64,000 nt of DNA from a bacterium (GCA_016932575.1 JAFGCO010000070.1:19729-83728); one strand, 5' to 3'. Numbered from the stretch's first letter, positions 17,119 through 28,200 are shown. Numbers and translations: made by a program. The notes: generated by a model not told the origin, from the letters alone.

Positions 17119-19803
17119 GTGTTTAAAAAAGGAATCATTCCATTATTATTCGCCATTGGTCTGTGTGTCCCGGTTTTTCGGGCTCATGCCCAGGATTTGG
17201 CATTTCCCGGAGCAGGGGGATGGGCTGCCTACACACCGGGAGGCCGAGGGGGAGCGATCATTCGTGTGACCAATCTGAATCGCAGTGGTAACGGCTCGTT
17301 TGCATCGGCTGTCGCAGCCTCAGGTCCCAGAATTGTGGTATTCGAAGTAGGCGGTGTCATCGATTTGAATGGTGCAGGAGTTGCTATTTATCACCCGTAT
17401 TTAACCATTGCAGGCCAGACTGCGCCTTCTCCGGGAATCACGGTCATTGACGGCAGTCTTTCGATCGACAATACACACGATATTCTCATTCAGCATATCC
17501 GGATTCGTCCTGGCGCCGCCCGTCATAATGTGGGATGGGAACCGGACGGCATTTCGCTGAACAGTTCGCATCATGTGATTCTCGATCATTGTTCCGTGAG
17601 CTGGGCTGTGGATGAAAACATGTCGGCTTCAGGTCCAAGATTCGAGGGAAGCACCCCGGACGAATGGCGGGCCAATACGTCACATACGGTTACATTCAGT
17701 CATAATATTATTGCCGAAGCATTGAGCCATGCCACCCATTCCAAAGGAGAGCACTCAAAAGGATCACTCATCCATGACAATGTGACGGAAGTGGCAATCG
17801 TCAAGAATCTCTATGCGAGCAATGAGAGGAGAAATCCATATTTCAAAGCCGGCGCGCGGGGTGTCGTTGTGAACAACCTTATTTATAATCCGGGTGCAGT
17901 GGCAATACAGTACAACCTGGTGTCCAGTGAATGGGGAGATAATGAGCGTCAAACCGGTCGGATGTCTGTCGTCGGCAACTTTATGAAATATGGTCCGAGC
18001 ACCCAAAGTCCGGCTTTAATGGATGCGGATGCCGGTCCTCTCGAACTTTTTATGGATGACAATATTGCCCTGAATCAGCGAGGAGGTTCCATATCGCTCT
18101 ATGATGGTGTCGCTTCGAAACTGGTTGATACGAAACCTGTATGGCATGACAATCTACAGATTATTCCGGCAAGTGATATTTTTAATGATGTGATTGCCAG
18201 CGCGGGGGCTCGACCATGGGATCGGGACGAAATTGATGAACGTATCATCCGGGGGGTTCTTGATGGTACAGGTGAAATTATTGATTTTGAGACTGACGTG
18301 GGCGGATTTCCTGTTCCTCAACCAGCCTATGCCGTTTTTCATGAAGAAGACTGGGATTTGAGCAATATGATGAGTCTGTTTCCGACAGCACAAATCATTT
18401 CACCTGTTGAAAATGAGCTGTTCCAACAGGATTCGACCATTATCGTCAGTGTAAAAGCCGGTGATTATGACGGGTCAGTGACATCTGTTGAGCTGTTTGT
18501 GAATGGCGTATCCTTTGGAAAGGATTTATCCTTGCCTTATAAGTGGCAATTTTCATTGAACAGTATCGGTGATTACACCCTTGTTGCTGCTGCAACTGAT
18601 AATAGCGGACGTGAGACCATAACAGATGCCACATCGATCCAGGTTGTTGATATCATTATGTATCAGTTTGAGATGGATTACATCGGATCCGGTACAGTGG
18701 CGCAGACACCAGATGGATTTGTTTTTGAGAAAGGGACTGAAATAAAACTAACTGCCATGCCTGAAGAAGGCTTTGAATTTGCTGAATGGTCTGGCGATCT
18801 TTACGGAGGGATGAATCCGGCAATCCTTGTGATGAATGATCGTCAGTCGATAACCGCGCATTTTATTGAATCCGTTGAGCCGGAATTGAGTCTTTATCTT
18901 GCATTTGACGGCACCTCACGAAACACTGTACAAGATTTATCCGACAATTCACATCTGGCCTTTATTACAAACATGAATCCGATCGCATTAATCAGCGGTC
19001 CCTTTGGTGATGCGCTTGAATTCGATGGTCTGGATGATTATTTGCGGGTGTTTAAAAAGGACGCCCTTGACTTTACAGCACATGGTTTTTCTATCTGTTT
19101 CTGGATTAAAACGGAAGAAACTGAAAAACCAGTGTCCTGGCTGTCGTTTATGGAGGGCACTATTGGTTATAATATAGTTCAGACACTGTCGCAGGTGCGA
19201 TTTGAAATGAATGATGGATTTGTACCCTCAAGCGTGGAAGTTACATCTCAAACTTTCACAGATGGAAATTGGAATTTTATATCAGCTGTTGTTCGGCGGA
19301 ATCCTGATGAACTTTTTCTCTATAAGAACACCTCATTATTATCATCGGCTGTGGACAGTACAGGCAGCCTGTCCAATACCGCTCTGAATCTGTTACTGGC
19401 GACAGATGTCAATCGGAATGATTTTTTTAAAGGTGCCATGGATGAGGTGCGTATATATAATTATGCACTTACAGATGCAGAAATCCTGACGCTCTATACA
19501 AAAAATAACACTTCTTATGATTCAGAAGCGATGCCCCGAAATCACGTTCTCTCCACACATTGCTACCCCAATCCTTTCAATCCAGTCACTCAAATTGAAT
19601 ATACAGTGCCTGAAAAAAACAAAATTAAATTGTTGGTTTACAATATTTATGGGCAGCGAGTTGCTGTTTTGGAGGATGATGTCAAGGAGGCCGGTAAATA
19701 TCAGGTAATATTTGATGCCTCGAAATTGCCCAATGGATTGTATCTGGTTCAGTTAAACATGATCACGGAATCTATTGGTCAAAAAATATTGCTGATAAAG
19801 TAG
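17119..19803 (+). CDS. Pectate lyase (PL1-like) with Ig, InlB-type, LamG and T9SS modules
   Basis: Multidomain surface enzyme predicted to cleave de-esterified homogalacturonan by beta-elimination. It starts at GTG 17119 behind AAGGA, with a signal peptide ending RAHAQ. The PL1-type beta-helix occupies about 25-414. It opens with LAFPGAGGWAAYTPGGRGG and includes the strands VFEVGGVID, LTIAGQTAP and ILIQHIRIRPG. The block DGISLNSSHHVILDHCSVSW holds the conserved Asp/His region. Next come a bacterial Ig-like domain (about 425-510), a divergent InlB-type repeat (about 514-585, with GFEFAEWSGD), a LamG jelly roll (about 590-792), and a T9SS tail (about 808-894; CYPNPFNPV). The binding modules should hold the enzyme on plant cell wall. 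Confidence 0.87.
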   Translation: MFKKGIIPLLFAIGLCVPVFRAHAQDLAFPGAGGWAAYTPGGRGGAIIRVTNLNRSGNGSFASAVAASGPRIVVFEVGGVIDLNGAGVAIYHPYLTIAGQTAPSPGITVIDGSLSIDNTHDILIQHIRIRPGAARHNVGWEPDGISLNSSHHVILDHCSVSWAVDENMSASGPRFEGSTPDEWRANTSHTVTFSHNIIAEALSHATHSKGEHSKGSLIHDNVTEVAIVKNLYASNERRNPYFKAGARGVVVNNLIYNPGAVAIQYNLVSSEWGDNERQTGRMSVVGNFMKYGPSTQSPALMDADAGPLELFMDDNIALNQRGGSISLYDGVASKLVDTKPVWHDNLQIIPASDIFNDVIASAGARPWDRDEIDERIIRGVLDGTGEIIDFETDVGGFPVPQPAYAVFHEEDWDLSNMMSLFPTAQIISPVENELFQQDSTIIVSVKAGDYDGSVTSVELFVNGVSFGKDLSLPYKWQFSLNSIGDYTLVAAATDNSGRETITDATSIQVVDIIMYQFEMDYIGSGTVAQTPDGFVFEKGTEIKLTAMPEEGFEFAEWSGDLYGGMNPAILVMNDRQSITAHFIESVEPELSLYLAFDGTSRNTVQDLSDNSHLAFITNMNPIALISGPFGDALEFDGLDDYLRVFKKDALDFTAHGFSICFWIKTEETEKPVSWLSFMEGTIGYNIVQTLSQVRFEMNDGFVPSSVEVTSQTFTDGNWNFISAVVRRNPDELFLYKNTSLLSSAVDSTGSLSNTALNLLLATDVNRNDFFKGAMDEVRIYNYALTDAEILTLYTKNNTSYDSEAMPRNHVLSTHCYPNPFNPVTQIEYTVPEKNKIKLLVYNIYGQRVAVLEDDVKEAGKYQVIFDASKLPNGLYLVQLNMITESIGQKILLIK

Positions 19804-19905
19804 TTGCTTATTTTGGGATATATTTATACATTTACATGCCTTTTAAACATACTTCATGTTCAAAATTAGGAACGGATCATTTTTAATTCATACAGCAAGG
19901 AGCAC

Positions 19906-20727
19906 ATGATGAAAATTCTTTACTTTGTGCCAGATCTGAAGAATCCGTTTTGGGAAGAAATTACTCAGGGTGTAAGGGATGAAGCGGGTTTAAAGCATCA
20001 TTCTTTGAAAACGTTCAGTGCCGATGATCAAAGTGACCTTCAGATATCTCAATTGCAAAATTTTAAAACCGAAAATCCTGACGCTATTTTGATTTCTCCG
20101 ATCGAGATTGAAAAAATATCGGATATCTGTCATGAAATTATGGAATCAGGGCTTCCCATTGTGGCCATCGATCAGCATATGGTACATACCGTTCATGCCA
20201 GTGTTATTTCCGGAAATTTGACCGGTGGAATCCTGGCGGCGAAGTTTATCGGAGATCATTCAAATAAAGCGGCGATCATTCATATCAAAGCACCTCATGG
20301 TTATGAAAATGCTGCTTTAAGGAGAAAAAGTTTTATCAATGAAACCCGTAGACAAAATAATTTTATTGTCAAAACGATTGAAGGAGAATGTGACAGGAGA
20401 ACTTCTCAATCACGGATGCAAGAGGTGCTGAATGAAAAGCTGGAATTCAATGCAGTGTTTACTGAAAATGATGTCATGGCTTTAGGGGTCATTGACGCAT
20501 TAAAACGGATCAATTACACATCGTGGCCGATCATTGTTGGTTTTGACGGGATCCCCGAGGCCATTGAGTCAATAAAAAGAAATGAAATGTCCGCTACGGT
20601 TCAGCAGCAGCCTCAGGAAATGGGTCAGCGGGCTATGGAGCTGGTCGAAAAAATCCGTCTCGGACATCCCTATGAAGAGGTCGCTAATATTCCCACGCGG
20701 CTGCTGGCCATGGAAAATCTGTCATAG
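19906..20727 (+). CDS. Stand-alone cytoplasmic PBP1/LacI-type sugar-binding domain
   Basis: The protein begins directly with the first strand of a type I periplasmic-binding fold (KILYFVPDLKNPFWEEI) and covers the whole fold, including PDAILISPIE, PIVAIDQ, FTENDVMALG and VGFDGIPEAI. There is no signal peptide and no helix-turn-helix. An in-frame TAG at 19867 closes the frame upstream, so neither has been missed. AAGGAG precedes the ATG. It is therefore probably a cytoplasmic ligand sensor for a pentose or hexose, rather than an ABC transporter subunit. It is convergent with the AraC-type gene, with only 3 bp between the stop codons. In E. coli XylR a PBP1 sensor and an AraC-type DNA-binding domain are fused; here they may be separate partners. 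It could also be a degenerate binding protein that lost its signal. Confidence 0.75.
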   Translation: MMKILYFVPDLKNPFWEEITQGVRDEAGLKHHSLKTFSADDQSDLQISQLQNFKTENPDAILISPIEIEKISDICHEIMESGLPIVAIDQHMVHTVHASVISGNLTGGILAAKFIGDHSNKAAIIHIKAPHGYENAALRRKSFINETRRQNNFIVKTIEGECDRRTSQSRMQEVLNEKLEFNAVFTENDVMALGVIDALKRINYTSWPIIVGFDGIPEAIESIKRNEMSATVQQQPQEMGQRAMELVEKIRLGHPYEEVANIPTRLLAMENLS

Positions 20728-20730
20728 AAT

Positions 20731-21705
20731 TCAAAGACCGATTTGATGAATTTCTTCGTGAAGAAATCTGCGATTCATGGTTTTTCGGTTGTTGTCTTCC
20801 CTCCTGGTTTTTTCTCCCCGGGAGTATGTTCTCAGTTGAATGGGAGAGACTCCCATGCGTTTTTTAAAAAATTTTGAAAAATAGTACTGGGATTCAAATC
20901 CTGTAATCATGGCGATCTCTTTTACGGACAGGGTCGTGCTCAACAATAAATTTTTCGCTTTGTTTAATTTTAACTGTAAAAAATACTGGATAGGCGGTAG
21001 CCCGGTATAATGACGAAACATTCGTCGGAACCATGAATAGCCGACTCCCAGTTCTTCTGCCAGTGCTTCGATTTGAATTTGTCTGTCTATGCGATCCATC
21101 ATAATTGTTTTTGCATTTTGAACGATGATTTCGATTTCCTTGCTTCCGAATTTTTTTAATTTTTCTTTTGTAATGATTTGAGCGATTATTTGATAGGTCA
21201 AAGCAGTGATGGTTTCCCTGAAACCGACATTTTCACTTTCAATCAATTCCAGCACTTTCTGATATAATTGAATCAGGGTCTCATCCAAACCGATTTTAAT
21301 CACAGCCTTTTCAGGAGAGAGAATGTTATACTGGCTGAATTTCTGAGGCTGAATGCCGTTGAAAGATATCCAATGTTCTCTCCATCCGGTTCTCTGGTCC
21401 GGCATGTATCTGTGCCAGATACCCGGAAATAAAATCATCAGGGTTCCTTCTTCGATTTGTTTTTTCCCGGTTGCTTTGGATTCAAATGAACCTTTTCCAC
21501 GTGTGATGTAGATGATTTGAAATTCGTGAAGAATACGGCCATGGTGGGAATCAAACATATAAGCGTCCGGATGTTTTGTCGGCGGGTAGGATGTGTTCGG
21601 TGGCAGATCTGCGCTTCCGCTTCCTGTTACATAGAGTCCCCATAAATTATCTGATTCTGCTATGGTTAAATATTTAAACACAGAGTATTTGGTGCGGATC
21701 ATCAT
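20731..21705 (-). CDS. AraC-family transcriptional regulator
   Basis: Probable local regulator of the pectin island. The N-terminal part (about 35-165) is a cupin-like AraC ligand-binding domain, with FQIIYITRGKG and TLMILFPGIWHRY. The C-terminal 100 residues hold the two helix-turn-helix motifs of the AraC family: IEALAEELGVGYSWFRRMFR and VKEIAMITGFESQYYFSKFFK, followed by GVSPIQLR. Two adjacent ATG codons start the gene. It faces the TonB-receptor operon across a 495-bp AT-rich gap, so it probably controls that promoter and its own. It is tail-to-tail with the PBP1-type gene. The inducer is not evident; arabinose, rhamnose or uronate derivatives would fit the neighbours. Confidence 0.88.
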   Translation of the reverse strand: MMIRTKYSVFKYLTIAESDNLWGLYVTGSGSADLPPNTSYPPTKHPDAYMFDSHHGRILHEFQIIYITRGKGSFESKATGKKQIEEGTLMILFPGIWHRYMPDQRTGWREHWISFNGIQPQKFSQYNILSPEKAVIKIGLDETLIQLYQKVLELIESENVGFRETITALTYQIIAQIITKEKLKKFGSKEIEIIVQNAKTIMMDRIDRQIQIEALAEELGVGYSWFRRMFRHYTGLPPIQYFLQLKLNKAKNLLLSTTLSVKEIAMITGFESQYYFSKFFKKRMGVSPIQLRTYSRGEKTRREDNNRKTMNRRFLHEEIHQIGL

Positions 21706-22200
21706 TGGATATCAGCCTTTATTTAATGCATAGACATGTGTCAAAAAGTACAAAAAAAAATCCAAATAGTCTATTTATTTTTTTTTGATTTTAATAATAC
21801 TTTAATGAAAAGATTTATTTTGCATCATTCAGGGATATTTGGTTTGCTGTTTTATGATGTTGGATGATGTTTTTCACCGTTTTTCACTGTTATTCACTTT
21901 AATTTTAATGAAAAATTTTTTAAATATACATTGTTAAAATATCGCTCGATATATTAAATTTTTCATTTTAAAATGCTTCAGCAAAACGATTCTTAATTTT
22001 GTAATGATGATACGTTTTTCCAATGTCAAAAATTATATTATTTTTTTAATTGATTAAAGAATCAAAATGATTGTTCTGCATCAATTCTTTCAAAAATAAA
22101 ATGATTGATGTGTTCGAAATCTTCATTCATATCATTCAATAAAAGAATCATCGTAAGAGTTAATAATCACTGCGTTTAACACATCCATGAAGGAGGAACT
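21706..22200. promoter_or_regulatory. Divergent AT-rich control region between araC-type gene and TonB-receptor operon
   Basis: This 495-bp gap is much more AT-rich than its surroundings and holds no plausible gene. It must contain the promoters for both the regulator (leftward) and the receptor operon (rightward). A run of 10-bp-phased repeats lies at 21851-21900. Poly-T/A tracts occur at 21764-21790 and 22038-22050. The right end carries an excellent ribosome binding site, AAGGAGG, just before the receptor ATG. No certain -35/-10 pair could be assigned. Confidence 0.6.
21851..21900 (+). repeat. Five 10-bp-phased direct repeats, candidate operator
   Basis: Read in steps of ten, the sequence is TTTATGATGT, TGGATGATGT, TTTTCACCGT, TTTTCACTGT, TATTCACTTT. 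The first two share ATGATGT and the last three share TTCAC. Spacing of one helical turn would put all units on one face of the DNA, as expected for an AraC-type or multi-unit activator site. It lies about 150 bp from the regulator gene and 300 bp upstream of the receptor gene. Confidence 0.45.
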
Positions 22201-25200
22201 ATGCAAAAGAGAGGGCTAACGATCTGTTATTTTGGGCTGGCGCTTCTCATGTTGATGAATATTGGCATGGGTTATGGAGCCGTCACCGGAAAGATCATGG
22301 GTGTCGTTACCGATGCCAGAGAAAATGTGCCTCTGCCCGGCGCCAATGTCATGATTCAGGGGACCTCACTTGGCGCTGCAACTGATGTTAACGGTCAATA
22401 TTCCATCATCAATGTGCCCCCTGGTATTTATGAGCTTCGAGTGACCATGATGGGATATCAGGAAACCATCATTCAGGAGGTACGGGTAAGAATTGGTTTA
22501 TCCAGCAGTATCGATGTTGGTTTAAATCAGACAGTGATTGAGACCGGGGATGTGGTTACAGTGGTGGCCGAACGTCCGTTGGTTCAGCCTGATGAAACTT
22601 TTTCGATATCCAGTGTTGGTGCGGAAGATATTAAGGATTTGCCGGTACAGTCGATGCAGGATGTTCTGGCGCTTCAGGCCGGTGTGGTGCGTGACAGGAA
22701 TGATTTTCATATTCGGGGCGGCCGCGCCAATGAAGTTGTGTTTCTTGTGGATGGCATGGAAGTGACCGACGTATACGAGGGGAAGAGCATGGGAGCGACC
22801 GTTGAAAAAGACGCCATTCAGGAAATGCAGCTGGTCAGCGGTACGTTTAATGCGGAATACGGGAAAGCCATGTCGGGTATTGTCAACATTATCACACGCG
22901 AAGGCGGAAACAGATATTCGGGAAAACTGAACGTTTATGCCGGTGATTATGTGTCCGGTGATGACATTTATTCTGTACTGAAAGACGTTGCCCCGGGGCC
23001 GGAAGATCCGGAAACCGGAGTAATAACAGAGGTCGAATGTCTGGAAAATCCGCTGGATAACTTGAATTTAACCCTGAATACGGATTTTACATTAAGCGGT
23101 CCGTTCCCGTTTCTCGGGGAGAAATTTTCATTTTTTGCGAACGGACGTTATGTTTCCAGTGACGGATATCTGTACGGAAGCCGCTGGTTCACACCGCAGG
23201 GTTTGCCGGGAGACAGATCAGCGGTGCCGATGACAGCCAGAGAAAGTTACTCGGCGCTTGGCAAGCTGACGTATCATATGACATCCAATTTGAAGATGAA
23301 TTATCAATTGATGTTTGATAAATCACATGAACCTATCCGCAGCTATGTTCGCGATTACAAATACGTACCGGAAGGACTGCGTCAAGAGTTCTCCGAAAGT
23401 TACACGCATATGTTTTCAGTTACTCATGCGCTTTCTCAGAATACATTCTATGAGTTGCGTCTTGCAGGAATGTATCGCCAGGCCGACTCGTATCTCTATG
23501 AAGATCCCGGCAAAACCCCGGGCTGGCTGGTTAAGGAGGCTGAAGGAGATCCGTTCGATCCCTATACAGACGAGGGCAGCGCAAAGCTCGATTCGCTTCA
23601 ACAGAACAGTGTGACGTATTCCTGGGTGATTGATCCCGACAATCCGGAGGGGTATATCCATCCCGATTCTGTCAATACACCGACGTCATTCAGTTTTCAG
23701 CACGCAGGGACGGAAAGAAAACATACTTATCGGGATTATGGATTTGTCAGTGCGAAATTTGATATTACCAGCCAGATCAATTCGGCCAATCAGATCAAAG
23801 CCGGATTTGAAGCTAAAATTCATGAACTGAAAATGGATGAATACGATTTGATCGCTAAAAAGAATGAAACCGGCACGCAGGATATCATTCCCTACACACC
23901 GGATATCCCTCTGACCACTTCACTCAGTCGTGATCAGTACAGCTATAATCCTATGGAATTTTCAGCCTACATTCAGGATAAAATCGAGTTGAAGGAAATG
24001 ATCATTAATGTAGGATTACGGTTTGATTATTTTGATCCGGATGCCGCCATTCCGACAGATATCCGAGATCCGGACATTATTCGGCCGCTGAAAGAGGAAA
24101 ATATCTATAAGAATTGGGATGCGGCCCATGCAGACACGCTCTCACAAGTCGCTTTGGAAGATTATATGGAGGGCCTGGATCAATACACCATTGAAGAACG
24201 AAAAAACTTTATGAGAAAAGATGTGGATGCCAAAATGCATATCAGCCCCAGAATCGGCATTGCCTATCCGATCACGGATAAAGGCATTATCCATTTTTCA
24301 TACGGCCATTTTCTGGGCATGCCCGGTTTTCAATATCTGTACAATGATGCAGATTACAAGATGGCAAGCGGCGGCGGAAACCGGCTGATAGGGAATCCGG
24401 ATTTGGAGCCGGAGAAAACCGTGCATTATGAGATCGGTCTGCAGCAGCAGCTGGGCAATGACATCGGTCTGGATGTGACCCTTTTCTATAAAGACACAAG
24501 GGACTGGGTGGGATCCAGCCCGCTGTATAAAACAGTGAGTCCGGCAATCGGGTATTCAAAATATGTAAACAAGGACTATTCGAATGTTTATGGTATGACG
24601 CTGGATCTGGAAAAACGCTTCAGCCGCTCTTTTTCTGCCCGTGTTTTTTATGCCTATCAACTGGCCGAAGGCACCTATTCTGATCCCAAGGACGCCTTTG
24701 ACGATGTGTATAATTCCGGAGATCCTGAGGAAGAACGGATTGCACTGATCCCGATGAACTGGGATCAGCATCATACATTGAATGCATATATGACCATGAA
24801 CACCCATGGATGGACCCTGACAGCGACCGCGAGATATCAATCCGGGCGTCCCTATACGCCTGAAATCGCCAAGGCAGAAGCGACCGGAGGCGCCTCTTAT
24901 GTGGGATGGACGGCCAACAGCCAGCGCATCCCCGCTTCGAGCAGTCTGGACCTTCGAATACTTAAATCCATCCCGGTGGGTTCACTCAGTTTTCAGTTTT
25001 ATGCGGTGGCATATAATGTACTGGATCAGCGCGGAGTACGCGGTGTTTTTGCAAACACAGGACAGCCGGATTATGATTCCAATACCGATGCAGATTATCA
25101 TGGTTATGATTCAGAACGGATCGGCAGTTATAATGAGCAGCTCAGACGTCCGGACCATTATCAGCCGCCCCGAGAAATTCAGCTCGGGTTTTCAGTTGAA

Positions 25201-25206
25201 TTTTAA
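22201..25206 (+). CDS. TonB-dependent outer-membrane receptor
   Basis: Outer-membrane transporter likely to import pectin oligosaccharides with energy from TonB. It has a signal peptide (about 1-27), a carboxypeptidase-regulatory-like domain (about 28-113; GVVTDARENVPLPGANV, NVPPGIYELRV), a plug domain (about 123-237) with DFHIRGGRANEVVFLVDG and IQEMQLVSGTFNAEYGKAMSG, and a 22-strand-type barrel to residue 1001. It ends in aromatic LGFSVEF, as expected for barrel assembly. It begins behind a perfect AAGGAGG and is first in a cluster with an exported Asp-rich protein and a PorV-like protein. No SusD homologue follows, so it is not a standard SusC/D pair. Substrate is inferred from the surrounding enzymes. 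Confidence 0.9.
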   Translation: MQKRGLTICYFGLALLMLMNIGMGYGAVTGKIMGVVTDARENVPLPGANVMIQGTSLGAATDVNGQYSIINVPPGIYELRVTMMGYQETIIQEVRVRIGLSSSIDVGLNQTVIETGDVVTVVAERPLVQPDETFSISSVGAEDIKDLPVQSMQDVLALQAGVVRDRNDFHIRGGRANEVVFLVDGMEVTDVYEGKSMGATVEKDAIQEMQLVSGTFNAEYGKAMSGIVNIITREGGNRYSGKLNVYAGDYVSGDDIYSVLKDVAPGPEDPETGVITEVECLENPLDNLNLTLNTDFTLSGPFPFLGEKFSFFANGRYVSSDGYLYGSRWFTPQGLPGDRSAVPMTARESYSALGKLTYHMTSNLKMNYQLMFDKSHEPIRSYVRDYKYVPEGLRQEFSESYTHMFSVTHALSQNTFYELRLAGMYRQADSYLYEDPGKTPGWLVKEAEGDPFDPYTDEGSAKLDSLQQNSVTYSWVIDPDNPEGYIHPDSVNTPTSFSFQHAGTERKHTYRDYGFVSAKFDITSQINSANQIKAGFEAKIHELKMDEYDLIAKKNETGTQDIIPYTPDIPLTTSLSRDQYSYNPMEFSAYIQDKIELKEMIINVGLRFDYFDPDAAIPTDIRDPDIIRPLKEENIYKNWDAAHADTLSQVALEDYMEGLDQYTIEERKNFMRKDVDAKMHISPRIGIAYPITDKGIIHFSYGHFLGMPGFQYLYNDADYKMASGGGNRLIGNPDLEPEKTVHYEIGLQQQLGNDIGLDVTLFYKDTRDWVGSSPLYKTVSPAIGYSKYVNKDYSNVYGMTLDLEKRFSRSFSARVFYAYQLAEGTYSDPKDAFDDVYNSGDPEEERIALIPMNWDQHHTLNAYMTMNTHGWTLTATARYQSGRPYTPEIAKAEATGGASYVGWTANSQRIPASSSLDLRILKSIPVGSLSFQFYAVAYNVLDQRGVRGVFANTGQPDYDSNTDADYHGYDSERIGSYNEQLRRPDHYQPPREIQLGFSVEF

Positions 25207-25263
25207 TCCGACATCATGACGGTTGCTTATGAATGTTTCCGAATAAAAACGAAGGAGTATATA

Positions 25264-28200
25264 ATGAATAGAAATTTTAGGCTTGGCCTCATCTGGATAT
25301 ATTTTATGCTGATGTTCGGCGTCATCTGTTTTTACGGACAGGTGGATCAATTGCACGGCGACCAGGATTACAGCACGTACGGTGTGCATTCCGGAAATCA
25401 GATTCGAACCTCGTTCTGGAATGACGGACAAATCGGATACAGAAATCCTGAAACCCAGGAACAGGTTCGCGGCGAGTGGCCGATCAACAGCGGACATTTT
25501 TATATTGCCAAAATTTCTTCCTATTTCGGTTCTGAAGTATACTGCGAAGACGGCATCATCCGGCCGATTGTCTCGGAAGCCAACGGGACGCGGGCAGGAA
25601 ATCCTGCGGAACACAGCTCAGGGGACGCTTCCGAAGACGGAGAATACTGGTCGATGTGTCCGCTTCCGGGTTTTTATAATATGAATCCCCCGCCTGAAGA
25701 AGCAGATCAGCCCTGGGTAGCCATGTTTCCCAAAAGGTGGTCGTGGCCGTACACATGGCCTGATAAAATGGGCGATGCAGCAGATCCGGGCTGGCATGGC
25801 TTCTGGAACGGCTATTTCGGCAAGGATGAAAGCAAAGCCGCTGATCAGGAAAGTTATTATCTCATGGATGATTATAATAACCGGGAATTTCCGTTTTATC
25901 CAGACTCCACGAACCGGAACAGACGGGGCCTGGGCCTGCGGGTCACTGTTCGCGGGATGCAGTGGAATCAGAGTCTGGTGGAAGACGCCATTTTCTGGCT
26001 CTTTGATGCGGAAAACGTGGGCACGTATAATCATAAAAAAATGGCATTCGGTATCAATTGCGGTCCCGATATTGGCGGCGACAGTGATGATGATGGCGGT
26101 TCCTATGATCTGGTCAATGATGTGGCCTATCAATATGATGGGGATTTCTACGGCAGTACCGGCTGGTATCCGGTTGGTCTTTTGGGGCTTGCGTTTTTAG
26201 AAACCCCGGGCAATCCTTATGACGGTATTGACAATGACGGGGATGGCGCGACGTATGCAGGGGGCCAGACGTTGACAACAGAGATGTTTCAGTCCCGGAC
26301 CGTCAATGAGGGGGATACGATTATTATGATCGATTATAATACGTATGAACGCTCAAAAATGCCTATGCCGGCCGAAGGTGTGACCATCACTTATGCGGAT
26401 AAGGATTATTCATTTCTTCCGGGAGAGCTCGAAGAGACTCCACAGAATTTGATTGATGACGATCTGGACGGTCTTATCGATGAAAACAACGGAAGACTGG
26501 TGGGAACCGGTGATGCCGCCTATCATGTTTACCTGTATGAAGGATTAAAATATGTGGATTATTATACCGGAGACGGCTTGGATAATCCGATGATCGACGA
26601 ACGGCGCGATGATGGAATCGACAACAACAATGACTGGGATCCGTTAATCGATGATGTGGGACTGGACGGAAAGGCAGAAACATTTGATGAAGGCGAGAGC
26701 GATGGTGTGGCCACTTCGGGATTTGGAACTGATCGTCCCGGTGAGCCCAATATCGATAAAACGGATATCGATGAATCCGATCAGATCGGCCTGACGTCAT
26801 TTATCCTGTTTGACTGTCATGATCCCTATCAGTTATACAATGATGAGAAATTATGGACCGCTGTGGAACCCGGTTATCTTGACCCGACATTCGGCATCGG
26901 CAATACGGACATTATGATGGGATCTGCTTATTTCACTCTTGCGCCCCGGGAAATCAGACGGGTATCATTCGCCCTGCTTTTTGGCGCATACAGTCCCGGA
27001 AATTTAACCGCAGATCTTATTCGTAATAAACAAGGTGCCCAGGCAGCTTATAATGCGAACTACCAGTTTGCCAAAGCGCCTCCGCTGCCTATAGTGACTT
27101 ATCTTGCTGAAGACGGCAAGGTCACATTATACTGGACAAAGGATGCGGAAAATTTCAGAGATCCGCTGACCGGGTATGATTTTGAGGGGTATAAAATTTA
27201 CCGTTCCACAGATCCGGCCTGGAATGATATGGAAACGATTACCGATGGTTACGGAACCCCGACGAGCTTCCGTCAGCCGATTGCGCAGTTTGACAAGGAA
27301 AACCAGATCACAGGTTTTTCCCAAACCTCATATTTTGGCGTGCAATTTTATTACGGTTCGGATACAGGACTTGCACATAGCTGGACAGACACCACAGTGA
27401 TGAACGGTCAGCAGTATTATTATGCGGTTACTGCCTATGATCACGGAGCAGATTCTTTGGGTGTTTTTCCTTCTGAATGTTCAAAGTACTTGAGCATCAA
27501 TGCTGACGGAACCGTTGAAAAAGATTCAAATGTGGTTATTGTCTGTCCTGAAGCTCCTTCAGCTGGTTTTGAGAATGCCAGTTTTAAGGTTACCTGGAAG
27601 GAAGGCAGTACAACCAACGCAACAATTGCTGTTCCTATCGAGAATAATTCAATGGTCAATGACGGAACCTATGAGATCACTTTTGAAGACACGCTGATTA
27701 AAGATAGGTTATGGATGATTCCGTATACCAAGAATTTCACTTTAACGGACGTAACTCACGGAGGACGAGATACGTTAATTCTGCGGAGTACGGATTTTGA
27801 AACGTTGTTGGATTTGCCGGATAATCCGGGTCTTCATTTTATACTGCAGAATAAGGCGAGTATCGGGCTGAATATAGATTCCACAGCATGGAAGAATCCA
27901 GAAGAGGATTCACCCAATATTTTCGATATTTCATTTCAGCCTGCCTATTTAATTGCAAAAGGACAGATGGTTGCAGGAACCTACCTGTCCCATGATTACC
28001 GGATTGTGTTTGGAAATGCCGGATTGGCCACGTCTTCAGAATTCGGCGATTTTCCTGCGATGGATGTGAATTTTAAAGTGTATAATGCTTCGGCCAACGA
28101 AGAAATTGCATTTAGCTTTGATGAAAGAGATGGTGAGGGCGGGGTATTCTCTGCTTTTACAGCAGGGGCCTTGAGTGACAGAATTTATTTTCTTGAAAAA

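Noticed and set aside
19906-20727. Periplasmic component of an ABC sugar transporter
   Set aside because: No signal peptide, frame closed upstream by TAG at 19867, and no ABC permease or ATPase genes nearby.
21851-21900. CRISPR-like array
   Set aside because: Units are only 10 bp with no spacers between them and no cas genes nearby.
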